Under the pieces are notes generated by a model. That model was not told the origin of the DNA, ran no database searches, and saw only the letters and a program-made list of their open reading frames with translations. Shown here piece by piece: positions 13,601-28,600 of a DNA stretch of 64,000 bases. This DNA comes from Mansonella perstans (Eukaryota; Nematoda; Chromadorea; Rhabditida; Onchocercidae), in assembly GCA_037074765.1 (NCBI GenBank), contig JBAMDO010000206.1, positions 34,960 through 98,959 on the forward strand, read 5' to 3'. Each line of letters opens with the position of its first letter. Position 1 is the first letter of the stretch. A program made the position numbers and the translations under genes.

Positions 13601-16600
13601 TCATTTATTTGTGTTTTAGCTTTTTTAGTTAAATCTGAATGCTGCTAACATTACAGGAGATTTTGGAAATGTGGACGAATAATTTTTAATTAATTTCTGA
13701 TCAGTAAGGTACACTCTGAAGTAATCATATTTATAGCTCGTAATTTTATAAATTTTGTTCTGTTCGTCGAACAGGAATGCCTTATTAAAATTTTTGCAGA
13801 CATTAAATTGGAATTCGTCGGTGACTAATTGGATAGATTACGAAAATGAAAATCATCGAGATTCAGGTACAAGTAGCAGTGATGGGATGCCTACCTCAGA
13901 TGCTCCTACCTCATCTACCGCCTCAACTAACATCAGTATTTTTAATGCTCTTTTACAGGTAAAAATTAAATCACTTTGCGAATTTATAAAACATAAAAAT
14001 TATTTGCTGCTATCTTAACTTTAATTTATATCGAAATTACCTAATTTATCTATTTCAATTTTTATAAAGTTAAATTTCTTTATCAATTCAAAATAAATAT
14101 GTAAAAGGAAAATAATTTAAAGATTTTCATCATGCTTACCCAAATCTAATTATTTTGATAATAGCAAATAACTTTAAATACTCAAGTGAGGAAGGACACA
14201 TAGTAGTGACAAGCCTTAGTAATTCCTATCAAAGATACATCATTGATTTTCTAATTAAAACATGATTATATTGTCATTGGTTAAGTGGCACACCATCGTG
14301 ATAATTACAAAGCATCACGAAACATCTGTTTGAGAGGATCTAAATAGGCCTGGAATGCACTGCCATATTTTTATCGTCGAAAATTATACGGCTCCAAACG
14401 CTCGATGACGATTAACTCATCCATCTACTGAACCAAACAGAATGATTTATGTCTAATAACATGAGCTTATCTCGAAAAACTAATGCATGTTCATAATCAA
14501 TGTGCAGTGCTTGCAGTGCTTCCGCCATTATTGGTTGATACATTAGTGAATGATCTGATTATTTTAATGGTAATTAATGCAATTTGCATTATTTCGTTTC
14601 AGCTAACTTAATTTCACTTTAATTACAATTTTCCAGAAATTGGAACAAAAATTAACCTGTACAATTAAAGGAATTTTTGTATTAATATGTCGTAATAGTA
14701 AGAAGTCCTTCAAAAGATGATTGTTTACAATCGTTACAAGTTTACACTGTTTGCGAAGAGCGAAATAAATGTCATGAGGATTTTACACTTTACTGTTAAA
14801 TTTGCAACTTCACCTAACTATGGTAGTCGTTAAACTGTATTGGTCATTTATAGTTTACTAGCGCTTATTGATGTATACTAGAAATTTTTATATTTTCGTT
14901 TGAACCTTATTTGCAATTTTATGCTGACTGAATTAATCAAACGATGAATTTATCAAAACATATCGAATATTATTCTACGGCATACACAATTTTGCTTATA
15001 TTTATGAAAATTTATAAATTAGTTTCAATTTCGTACTTAAGAGTAAATTATTTTAAATCATAACACGAGTATAGAAACGCATAATGCTTAAATTTAAATA
15101 CATAAATAATAACACATTCGTTAATATGTAAATAATCGAATTAATGAGCAAAAAAAAGCAACGGAAGTAATTAATGGAGAAATAATAATTAGCATGAGGA
15201 TGATTCATTATAGTTATTAAAACTGATTTTTCGTGAATTTTATTGCATTAGGCATTTATCATTAGGTATTTGCCCGAAATATTTTTTTTTTTTTTTTTTT
15301 GAACATTATAACATTTAACTGACATTAACTGTTTATCAAAATAATGTCAATCAAAACTTTTTTTTCACTGCTGATATTTTATAATTTGCCGTTCAAAATT
15401 GGTTAACAGCAGAAATTTTGTGCGACATAGTAATACTTATAATTTTGAAAATTTCCATTTATAAAATTTTGTATAAATAAGATCAAGTAAACTTATCAGT
15501 GGATAACAGACATGTGAAAGAATTGATGAGACGTTGATATGAAATGAACTCGATAATGACAGTTGTATAATGTGAATTATTTTGACGGAGGATGCATCAA
15601 AAAGGAAACAAAAAGTTTCATCAAAAAGCATATCACTACTCACTGTTAGGTTCTGAAACTGGAAGCCATTTTTCGGCAGGATTAGAATCCATGAAATGTT
15701 CTTTTTTTGGATATTGATTTGTTAATTTGTTCATTTCTTCTTTTGCGAAAAACAATTTTGGCCTCAAATGTCAAATAGCAAAATTTTTTTTGAAACGATG
15801 TAAAATTGCAAAAATTATTGTAAAGCAGGCATATGTTACGTAAAACAGATCAAATGTTGCGTGAATGCAATTTCATTGATAAAAACATATAAAATAGCAG
15901 TTTCTGTAATAATTTAAATTGCATGCTTTGAAATGCATTTTTGAATTGCATGGGTATATTCGCTTTTTTTACTATTTCAACATTTTAAATCGAATAAAAT
16001 TTTTTAAGGCAATTGATCGAAACGAGATATCGAGTAAGCCTGATCTAGAAACACGATTGAAAATTATGAATTGGCTCTGTACCACTGAGGAGATTAACAA
16101 AATAGTGAGTTTTTCATTTGAATTTTTACAATTTCTGTCGGAGATTGCAGTTCCAAGATTAACGATTATGAAAATAAAAATCATAATAAATATTATTGGT
16201 GTAAACTATAAGGAATTATTAATGTGACAATTTTAGAAGAAAAAATGAACAAATTGTTTGGAAAAACATTTAATAAGGTCTCCGGAGATTTTGCATTTAA
16301 AAAAAAAAATAAAAAAAGAAAATGGAAAAAAAATAATGAATGATTTAGTGTTTTATTCATTTTTCTTAATTTTTTTTGCTATTATTTTGATTATTACTTT
16401 ATTTCTAATTACCATGTCGTGCTTAATTTTAGCATGTAAAGTTAAAAAATTTTATCGGCTTCGTGATTTAAATTTAAAAATAGCAATATAATTATAACAG
16501 ATGGGAAATTTTATGTAAAAGAAACATTATACTATGTCATGCTTGCTTTATAAAATTATGATTAATAGTTAAATTATACTTAAATTTACTTTAACTCGAA

Positions 16601-19600
16601 ATAGAACAGTGCTTTTATAACAAAATAAATACTTTTTGTCAGAATGGCTACGTTGGAATTGCAATAGTTAGGCATTTGATTTGAAAATATTGTTGTGGAA
16701 TTGATATTCTTTTTTTTTTTGAAACTTTAGACATCATGAACTAAATAACTTGACTACTTCTAATTTGGCACCATATACACTTATTTCAATGATTATATGT
16801 AAACTACAATTTACATTTCGAATTTCAGTTTTAATCATAGTTTTCTGAAAAGAAAAAGACAAATGAATACATTGTATTTCATAGGCCGATATTTATTACT
16901 GATTACATCAGATTTTTTTCTACTTTCGAAAAACATATAGTTAAAAATCTAAAATTATTCGATGTTATTCAAAAAAAAAACATGTAAAATAACTGATAAT
17001 AACAATTGCCATTTTTTTTTCTTCGCTCCTCACTTAAACGAAACGATAGGATTATTAATTACATTAGATAATGAGAATGTTAATTATGGAAAAATTTATA
17101 AGAATTTCATACGAATCTTTTTTGCTTTTTATCCGAATTTTATGCGATCAAAAGAAGGAAAATATGAGAAGGCGAGTGCAGTTTTTGATAGAAAAAAAAA
17201 ACGCTACTATTAGAATTTTGCAATAAATGAAGAATTAAATGAGATAATAATTATTTAATTTTTTATTTTCGAATTTTATCACTTAATAAATTGCAGCAAA
17301 TTCACATATATGTACCATTTGTTATCGAAAATTTAATTATTGAATTCACCAATAATTCATTGAATAATTTTCACTTTAATTCCAAAATAATTTGCATTTG
17401 ATCAAAATTTCACTAATTCATTATTTTCGAATAAAAAATTTATATTCGATAAATTTTGCATTTTTATTTCATGCTAGTAATAATTCATCATTTTGTCCAT
17501 TATTAGTATCAATATGTTAGTAAGATTATGATAAAATTCTTTTGAATATAATAGCATTTATCATATCTATGCTGGCTTGTCGTTGTGGAATTCTGTTTCA
17601 AAAATTTTCAGAAAACTTAAATTGTAAAGCTAAGGAATGTTCATTCCTAGAACAGTTGCTGTTGTGGAATGTGTGTATGTATGTATGTATGTATGTGTAC
17701 ATGTAGTATATGTATATATATATGTCTGTGTGTGTGTGTGTATGTGTATGTGTGTATGTGTGTATGTGTGTATGTCTTGTTAGCAAATCTTTCTTGCGTG
17801 CAACAATTTCTCATCCTGATTCAGTGTTAATTATAGTGAATGAAAGGAATCTATTTCTAATTTATCATTTGAAATTTAAATCAAAAATTTCGACTGCTAA
17901 AATGTTTATAGATTTAAATAATTTTGCATATAAAAATATTTATAACATGTTATAAATATTTTTATATTATTTTCTTTAAGATAAATAATATATTGCTATT
18001 AATAATATTAGCATGAATTATTTAAGATTACCAAAAGGAAGTAATCTTATTGGTGGATAATTTACTCTTATCAATGATTTTAACATTTAAAAATCATCAC
18101 CAGTAATTAGCAATTAGTGTGAAATTTTAACACACAAGAATTAATTGGCACAAAATTTTACATTTCCAATTTTTACAAGAAAAAAAAAAAAATAAAAATT
18201 ATCAAATATCATTTCATGATGGTATCAAAGTATTGCTAATTACTATTACTACAATTTGATGTGATGCATTGATAACTAATTGTTATCATTAAACCTCCAT
18301 TTATAATCTTTTTGTCACTGTTTTAGGCAAAATTATCATTACAACTTAAGTTAGCGATTTCATCATAACAGATTTTAAAACTTTCTGATATTAAATTTGA
18401 CGTTAAAATTATCTTCGATATGAATTTTTTATAAGTATAAAATGCCATACAATTTTGAAGTTATAATTTCCTTTTTTTTTTCCTTTTTCCGAAAGCTAAT
18501 TTAAAACTGAAGTAATAATAATGCTGATAATAGTAGTAGTGCCTTAAAGCATCAATTTCAGCAAATTTATTTTATGCAATTCTTGTGTTGATAATAATCT
18601 GTTTGGTGTTCGCTATTATCGGTTCAGAATTTCAGGAAAGAGAATAAGAGTAAATTCTTCATATATTTACAAGGTATGAAGAGGAGGGAACACTGATAAC
18701 AGTTGTGTGTTTGTTCCAAAATCTTGAAGCAGATGTGTAATGGTTTGTTTCTGCTATTGCTTTCCTACCGTTGTCAATTAAAGTAGTTGCAATAGCAGTC
18801 GCAGTAGCAGAAGCTTAAGCTTTTTACTTTGAACCATTTCCAAGCTTATAACCACCGATCAGTTTCAACGGTTAATCCACTCTGTACAACAGTCATTTCA
18901 TTCCGGTCAACATTATCATTTTGATAGATCATCCTGGATATTGTAGTTATTCCAAATATTTTCATAATTTCTTTCATATTCATAAGTTTTCTTGCATAAA
19001 TTTTACATCTTGCACATCTAGCAAATTTAATATTCATGTTGCTACATCAAGAGTTTAAACTTGATATTATCATCTGTTACCATTTATTTTCGTATCACTC
19101 TACTCATTTCAATGACTTTCGATAACATCATTACTTATTCTACCGTCTCTGATAAACATACTTCCCTAATAGTTTGCTTTCAAAACAATTGATATTTTGG
19201 TTTTTTTTTTTTTTTTTTTTTTTTGGAATAGTATGGCCGAAATTGGGAATCAAGGACAGGTAGAAGATGGTTTTGGTACTCGATCATTGGCTTCATTACG
19301 GAGCAGTACAGGGAGCGCTGTTTTCAAAGATCACCGATCATCGATAAGGTTTCTACAATGGAACTTCCTTTTTTATTTTTAGATTTCTACATTTTTTAAT
19401 TGGTAAAATGATATTTTGAAAATTGTTGAAGTGCTTTTCAAATTGGATGTGTATGCCTGTGTATCTGTGTGTGTGTGTGTGCTTCATAGTAAAGATTTAT
19501 ATGAAAACGTCATGAACGTTATCGGTTGCTGATTTATGCTTGCATAAATTAGTTTATAAATAAAATTCAGTTACTTAAGACTTCTCATTTTTTCCTGATT

Positions 19601-22600
19601 ATCATTTTTTCCTAACTAGTATAGTTTAAATTTAGGAAAAGGTAGAACAGCGAAGGAAAGACATCCAATTATCTTTGAGAAATTTCATTTCAAATGAAAC
19701 TTTGATCATTTGATTTATGTTACCATTAATAAGAAAGAGATTTCAAATTTTTATTCACTCAGTCACAATTTTGAGCTAATCTAACATTTTTTATGAGCCA
19801 TAAAGAAATTATAAATCATTACTTTGTAAAAAAAAAAAAAGAAAACGAATCCAATAATTGCAACTGTTTTCTAAAAAAGAAAAGATATTCAATTTTTTTG
19901 AAATTGAAATATTGATAAATGAAAATCGAATCTTAAATATATGTCTTATTCGATGAAACAAATCATTAGGCGATAACATGGTGATACAATTTTCTCTGTC
20001 AAAGAAAGGCAAAAAAAAGAAGCAAAAAAAACTAGTTTCACACAAAATATTATTAGAGAAATTGAATATAAAGTTAATTCACTTAGCATAAAAATTGATA
20101 AATAAATATATAATTTGCACAAAGATAATGATATAAACTTAAAAAAGTCAAAGAGCTCAGATAATGGATCTTTCAAAGAGATTTCCAGTTGTTTGTGTTG
20201 ATGTTATTTGTTGGAGTTTGAAGTTTTAGAACATTTAAGAGGAGGCAAATTGAAAAAAAAGAAAATAATAAAATTCATTTTATGTTCAAATGTTAGTGCA
20301 TAAATATATTTTAAACTGGCACTTCTACATTTATATGTGTATAATGTATATATACGACGTTTGAAATGAAAGAAAAGAAATGAATGCTTAGAAAGCATTA
20401 GGATAAAAAAAGGAAAAAGGAAAAATGAAAAAAAAATCCAGAATGTAATCAAACGGATACGCATAATTTATGACTAAATCGAAGAAAAAAATATCGATGA
20501 AACTAAAAAAAAATTGGATGGGCAAGCTAACGGACTAATGGATGAAAGAAGCTGATAATGATGACAATGATGATAATGATGATGATGATGATAAGGTAAA
20601 AGTTGTAGAGATGATTTGTATCAGCTTAGGATTAGAAACGAAAAATAACTAAAATAGGAACAATATCCCATAAATGGAAGAATTTTTCTAATTTTTATTT
20701 TAGAGTTACTTTCTTTGCATTCATTCAATTTTACTGTTCTAGTAAAATGATTATTTCCAAATATCAATATGTCAACGTAATTACTAATTGATTTTTTTTT
20801 TCCTACACTTTGAGCAAACCTTTTTTTTTATTGCTATAATTATATTTAAAAAAATTTATATGCATACAGACACATACAGTGACAAATACACAAAGATATA
20901 CACAAATATTTAGTATACATATCGAACTATTTTAAAAAGTCACTTTTTTGTTTTTTAAAGAAAAATGGATGAGAAGAGGCGCGAAAGAGTGTATATTAGT
21001 TGGGCTTTCCTTTGAACATGTCGACAATGATAAGCTTAGTGACATTATGTTTGTATTTTACAAACGTATGTATCGAGATCACTGGATACGAATATTAATT
21101 TTAGTCTTAGTTGAATTTTTTTGTTAATTAGTAATAGTTTACCATCCATGCTATTTTTTATCCTTTCTCATTTTCATACTTCTATTACTATTGGCTACTT
21201 CAAAACGGTAGTTATAGTAGGATTTAATTTGCTGAGCAAATTAAAATGTCCATATCTCACCGGATGATATATATATTCCATATATCGGTTATGTAGAACT
21301 ATTTCCCTATTAAATACTCCCACCCTTATCTTTCTTTCCTTATTCATCTCCTAAAATGTCATTTGTTTATTGCATTCAATGAGATAGATATAGGATTAGA
21401 CCCTTAAAAGGCCTCTTTTGCAGTTAATCAATCAGTATTTATCTTCTTCTTTGAAAATTCCTTTACAAACATTTAATAAGGTATCCTTATTTAAAATATA
21501 ACATTCAATCACTTCAGTTCAAATATTGAGGATTAATTTTAGATTAAAAAAAATAGGTGATAGAGATTTAAAATAAAGTCTCACTAAAGAGTAAGCGATG
21601 TTTAACACAACGTCCGGAAGTAGCTGATTAGGATGATAACCCATCACTGATTCAATACGGTCACGGAAGTTTACCATTTTGGTGTGTTTGATTTTTGCTG
21701 TCCGGAAACGTATGTGTGACACGAGATGTATGCATGGAACATGATACATGAATGATACTGTGGAATGAATGTGGAAAAGTGTATGTCAGTTTGAAAGATT
21801 TTGTAGTTTTGCTGAATTGTGGAGTGGTATCGAATAATGTATGCTATTTGCATTGTGTTGAAGGAGTACAGCATCGTCATCAACTGCAACATCACGTCCG
21901 TTACTGCCATACGTGACGCATTATAGCGATTCGGGTTTCTCCAGTACGCTAAGCAGTGGTTCAAGTTGTTCATTTCTCCCTCCACCACCACCCTATCGTG
22001 GATTTCGTGGATCCACCAAACAACATCATCGAATTCATCGTAGTTTGAGCGATTCCAAATATGGCTCAACAACTGAATGCCATCTCATGAGACTTCCAAC
22101 CGGTCTATGTGCTGGCAGTGTCAATTTGCAGGAATTATGTCGTGCACCACGTGCTGGTAGTTGGACATCCAGAGTAAGTTCAATTTACCATCTTCCATCT
22201 CTTATATCATCAAATGTAAATTGTCCATCAATTTGCAAATGATATATTTAAGTATTTGACTAATTTATAACTTTTCTTTTAATTAAATTTGTGTTTTCTT
22301 CATTCTCTTACAATTATCCTATTTATTCATCTACCATCATTATTACTAGTTTATTTATGGAAAATTAAAATGAAATGATCTCGTGCAGAAAACTGCAATT
22401 CAATCGTAACTATTTATCTATTTTTCATAAATGCATTCTGAAATATCTTTCTATTTATTTTTTTTATTAAGTGAAAATCATTTCAAAGATTTGCAATAAT
22501 CTAACTACAGCAAATTTTCTTAATGATCGGATTATTTTTGAAAATTTTAAATTAAAAGGTATATTCTTTTTTAGGTATTGTTTTCATTCGATCTATTGAA

Positions 22601-25600
22601 AAATTCCGGAATTTCAATTAAAGTCAAAGTTTCATCGTAAGGGGCTTCCTCTATGGGATAAAAAGCAGCCTGGGTGCTAATGAGTATTGATATTTTCTCG
22701 CGGATGGTTTTGTGTGCTTGCTTTTAGGAAATGATCCTAGGAGTATAAAAGTAAAACGGAATGGTTAACCATTTCTTCATTCCTTAACATTATTTCATTT
22801 TTCAAATCTTTTTTTTTCAGAGCTCTAAATTATAGTTTCTGTATTTTTTTCTTTTCTTTTTTTCCTCATCTTAGCTTCTTTTTTTCCAGTTTATAATTTC
22901 GATTTGTGGAACAACGTATTGAACTTACTTTAAATATAATTATCTCCAAAATGTATCAAAATCTTGAGAATTTTTTGCAGTTATTTGAAATTTTTTAAAT
23001 TATTAAATTTTGTGCGGTATTTTCGGTATTTTTTATAAAAACGGTTTTTTTAAAAAATGCAATGCTTATACGAGAATTCTTTCATCATTTAGTTATGATC
23101 ATAATTGGATAATTTCATATATTCTGCAGGAGTATTTGTTGTTGGACTTTTGTTTGCAACATTTAAATAATATTTTATCATGATTTTAAATTTTTTTTAA
23201 AATGGATATTCTTAAAAATATTTCGTAAGGAAAAAAGTGCAATATAACCTTTACTTTAACTACTTCATTTCTATGTTCACTATCGCTTTACTAGACTTAC
23301 TAAACAAACGTCAATTACTATTCTTCACCAAACTTACTAGCTTAATTAGTATTATTTGTTGTGTAAGTTTTGAAACCATAAATCTTCGGGGAGTAATTAT
23401 TTTAAATGAATATTATTTAAGGCGAAAAGGGATTTCGCGATGTATATGAAGGGAAAGTGAGAAAGGAATGTGAGATATAATGTGAGATATAACTCATTAT
23501 GGCCATAATGTGAAACGAACCATTTTTTGTTATTGAAATTGCATTTTTGTTGGAAAAAATGAGGAAAAAAGCTAATCTCAGTTATATTATCTTTCATTGA
23601 AATTATTTATGCTTTTTTCTTTGCTGCATTAAATTTGAATGTTTTATTTGCTATGTTTAATCATCACTAATGAATGAGTTTTTGTGAAAAAGGAATTATT
23701 TAATTATTGTTATTAAGACCATTCAAAATTAACTGTTCAGTGAATGAATTTTAATTAAAATCAACTGTTCTAACTTAGACTGATGAAGTGATGAAAATGA
23801 TGGGAAGGAATATGATTGGTATGAGAAAATTTTAGCTAAATTCTAAATTTCAAATTTTGTTGTTTTGAGTAAGGATTATTTTAGCAAGCATGGCAATAAA
23901 TGTAGATATAATGAGGGGGTGCTGAAAGTAAAGAATGAAGAAAATAGGCGGAGGATTCAATTTGAATACACAGCTGGTATAACTTTTTTTTGCCGAATTT
24001 AGAGCCTGACAATGAAGCAATAAAAAAAATGGATTAGCGTGTCGTCATGAAAAATTTCGCTACTTTTCCACGATGTTTAAACAATTTCTACGGATTAGAA
24101 TGTTAAGCTAAATTCTATAACTTTTTACTTAAAATCAAATTTTTCATTTTAATTATGCAAAAAATTTTGGACTTCATTTTTTTTTTTGCAGAGTCCGTCA
24201 CCATCCATGTCAACAGTATCTTGTCCAGAATATCCGGAACTGCAGGAGAAATTGCATCGGTTGGCAATGGCTCGTGATAGTTTATCATTGCAGGTATATA
24301 CTGCCTCATTGTTGGAAAAAGAAAAACTATGATATATTTCAATCATTAAGTCTGTCCTAATGTTATTGTAATACGTGAAAATTTGTGCTAGTTTCAATTG
24401 TTTTGGTTAAGTTAACTATTTCATCAGTAGTTTTGCCTTTTCGAAATCAGTTCAAACACTAATTGATTTATGATGAATTATTTATGATAGCATATTTGAT
24501 TTTTCCATAAATGTATAATAATTTGAAATTACTTTTTGTTTTTCACTTCAGAATTTTTTCTTTTATTTTTTTTCTTGCACATCTTGCACTATGCACTATG
24601 TTGCTTTTTCTTGCACTATGCCGAAATTTTGAGAAATTCGGAAAAATTATTGTCATGGATTATTTGCCATATTTTTTCAGTAACATTAAAGACATTTTTG
24701 TTTTTTATTAAAACTTCCAAGTAAGCTATGCATTTTAAATTAGCAAATTTTAGGTAACTATATTAACGGAACAGGTCGGTGCTCAGAAAGAAAAGATACG
24801 TGATCTGGAAAATCTTTTAGCAACTAAAGCGAACAATTTAGATTCAACCGAGGAATTACTGCAGGAAGTCAGTTCTGCATTTTTATATATATGCCATTTC
24901 ATTTTATTAATTGTAGTCGTTTATTAATCTGATTCATCCTTTATGGGAAAGTTTTTTATTGAGATTAAATTAAGCATTTCAAAGTTTAAATTGATTATTG
25001 CAAATCTTGTTATTATTGCAGCGTGTTGATAGTAACGGTGATTTGGAGTCGAAAAAAATGGATCTTTTAGCTGAAGTTTCGAATTTGAAACTCAAATATG
25101 CTACGTTAGAGAAAGAGAAAATGGAGACAGAAAGGAAGCTCCAACTTTCCCAGGTTTCTTTTCTTTTTTTTAAATTCGAATTTTAGGTCAACTTTACCAT
25201 TATTATGGTGAAATTTCAAGTATTATTTGCTACCACAAAATACATTTTATTTTTTGAAATGCAGATATGATTTTTCGGCTTTTTCTAAAATTATCGAGGA
25301 GTGATTAGTTATCACTTCTATTCCTACGTCATTATTAGTATCAATTATGCATATCCTTTTCAGTGGGCTTAACTTTTGTTATGTATTATTTATATCTTTC
25401 ATTTCAGTTTAGTACTGGTATGCCTTGTGATTTACAAAAAAAAAGATGAAAATTAAACGAAGAGAATTTCAGGCTGAAATTGAACATTTAAACCAAACAA
25501 TGCAAAGTTTTATCATGCAACATGGTCTCCCTCCGCAGGTTTATAAGACTCAAATTCATACTCACTTGCCGTATCAGCAAATGATTGGTAGTAATATCAG

Positions 25601-28600
25601 TGCGGAAACTGATCAAGGTTGGAAGGATATTCATAATAAGCTTATTTTATCAGTTGAATAAATAAAGAGTAGAATTTATGTGATTCTTTTAACTCTTTAG
25701 TAATTCTAAAATTTTGCAGCAGAATTTACAAGTCTATGTTTTTCCAGTAAACTGTATTGATAAGCTTATTATTTAATTGTTGTCCCATTGCTGAAAATGA
25801 TTTGTGTTATTCGGAATAAATGAGGAAAAACTTTTGCATAAATTATTTAATTTTCTTACATAATTATTTTTTTTTGCAGCAAGCGAAATGGTACAATTGC
25901 GAATGGCTGTGCAACGACTTATTATGGATAATGAGCAGAAAGTTGGACTTTTCAAATATTTGATTTATTTTGTTTAACTTACATATTTAACTTGCGATCT
26001 CCTGAAAGATAAAATTAGTTGAAAATTTTTTACATCTGTCCGATTGCATAGTTTAAAGAAATTTTTATTGACTGAAATCTCATGTGATACAGATATCGAA
26101 ATTATAAGAAAATGATGCTATATCATCTATTATAAACTGTTTTTGATTGCTTAATTTTATCAAAAAGTTACCATTGTATTTTTGCAGAATATTCAAATTA
26201 GTTCGTTGAGAAATGCATTGGATGAGCATTGTCGTAACGGACGTGAAGCTGACATTTGCGCAGCACCAACGATCTCTTTGCCACGTTGTTACATTCAAAA
26301 TAATTTTGAAGCTTCTCAACCATTCGATATTAATACTCAACTTAGACGATTACTCCTTGTAAGCTATCACTATCAAAAAAAAAAAATACATATCTTTTAT
26401 TTCATTTGAAGATTTGCAGAAATTTGAACTGCTTGCTTCTGACTACACTTATACCAAGTAATATATTTTCTGCTTTTCTTTCTGGATATATCTAAATTTT
26501 CCAAAGATAAATATTGCAGGCATATTATAGTACTATGCTATAACAAGAGCGTAATTATCTTTAACTTATGTGTGTAGAAAAATTATTTGATATTTTTAGG
26601 ATGATGCGAACGAACATATTGCCCATTCTTCATCTTTTCCAACCAGTCTTTGTAATGCCCAACAACGAAGCGCTATCTTTTCGAGAGCACCCTCAGCAGT
26701 GCAGGTTCAATAATTTCATATTTGCATTTCAATTATAGATTAAAAGTAATAAGTTTAAAAAATTTATATTATAATGATTTGCTAAAGAAAGCATATAATA
26801 CGCTTTTGAAATGCTTTTCTAATTTATTTTTCCAAAAATACAATAATTCACAAAAATAACCATATCTAAATGACCATTGAAATTTTTAACAAAGCTAGAA
26901 ATTTCAGAACTGAAGAAAATCAACAATGCTTTATTTCAGTCATCATCATCCTATACCTCATCATTATCAACAGCATCACCGCAACATAGTTGGTCAAATT
27001 CGGGCACACCAAGAGTACAAACTAATTATGATCCTACGATCACTGTACCACCTCTTTCATCCAGAGCAACTGGCCACACTGCTCCCAAGTATCATTTTAA
27101 ATTTATAAAATGTGGACTCTATTAAATTTGCCATTTGAAGATAGATAATTCAATACTTTAAACTTTTATAGCTATCACTCACCATCATCTCCGGCTGCTC
27201 GACAATTAGCTGCTGAACTGGATGAATTGCGTCGTATTGGAAATGAAATGCAACATAAACACGATACATTTCAGAATCCAAGCTTTTCCAAGTCATTCGG
27301 ACGCAAAGTAAGTAGAAATATCGTTTGTAACAATGTGTATTAAATGCTTAAGGGATGAAATTTCTTTCATGTTTTGTTAATTTTCAATAGTATGATGCGA
27401 TCGCAAATTTTCTTTACCCATAGGCTGCTTCAACTTTAACACTTCCGCGTAAAAAGCTTTCTGCAACATCGTCGGGAGGTATATCAGGTAAATCTTACTA
27501 TTAATTCGCTTTTGTCGATCCTTTCAATTTTCAATTGCAATTTGAAAAAGTTCTTTGCTGATAGGCTTCAGATTTTCCAAGGTTTTAAAAGTAAATGTAT
27601 CTCATAATATTTTAATTCTGAGATTTCTATATTGATTAAAGTTTCCATATGCCTTTTTTTTTTTTTTTGAAGCCGAAAGTGATGACGAAATAATGCGAGG
27701 GGTACAAACCAGGTCTTCTATTGAAATTGGAAAATTTAAACGTGGAAAAACAAGGTATATCTAGAAATTCCTCAAATTTATTTTTATGAAGTATTTCCCT
27801 CTGGAATAGCTTATCTTTAAATAAATGAAATATTGCTTTGAAATTAGAATATTGTAAGAGAGAGAGACAGGAGAACGAGAAGAAAAGAATACATAAAAGA
27901 AAGATACTTGAAAATTTTGCAAAGTTTATATCGTTTCAGTAAAGGAACACATCACATTTCATCCTAATTTCAGGTCTTCATTAAAGAATTTACTTGGCAA
28001 ATTAACAAGAAGTGCTTCGCAAGAAATCAGATCTGCTGATTTTCAACGTGCTGGCACTTTAAGGTTCTTTTTTTCACTTTTTCATTTTGTTTTAAAAAAT
28101 TTTACAAATTTTGATTGAAAAAGAATTTGATAAGAAAAGCGATCTTTCATACATTTAAATTCATCTTTCAAGAAATTTTTAAAACATAAAGACATGATAT
28201 GAATTAGGAAATTGTCATTACTAACATAATACATCTTAAACATGGTTAAGGAAAGTTCTGAGAAGAAAATCGATCAAAAAATAATAATACGATATGAATT
28301 TATGAAGGAATTTAGTATTAGATAGAGTGAAATGCCAATAATGAATTGCGTAAAATTATTTTTTTTCATAATTTATCATGAATCATAAATTATTTCGCAA
28401 CCGTTGCTCATTAGTCATTCAAAAATTCAAATGGTTTACCACAAATTTGAAGATATTATTATGTCTTTCAGACCAGCGCATTCATCACGATTACCTATTT
28501 ATGGACCAATTTCCGGTGCCATAGCACTTCGACCACCGCTACAACAATTTGTTGATTGGAGCAAAGAACAAATTTGCGAATGGATGGCGGAAATTGGTTT

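Noticed and set aside
13755..13799. Acceptor at 13774 as the start of liprin-beta exon 3
   Set aside because: From phase 0 it leads to an early TAA; the acceptor at 13799 keeps the frame open.
16104..19348. Direct splice from exon ending 16104 to exon 19232
   Set aside because: The join is out of phase and reaches a stop in the next exon.
21671..22072. 133-codon minus-strand open frame
   Set aside because: It overlaps liprin-beta exon 21864-22173, which has splice signals and correct phase; the minus frame is its shadow.
23237..23449. 70-codon frame in a liprin-beta intron
   Set aside because: Hydrophobic AT-driven frame without acceptor or donor that fits the gene.
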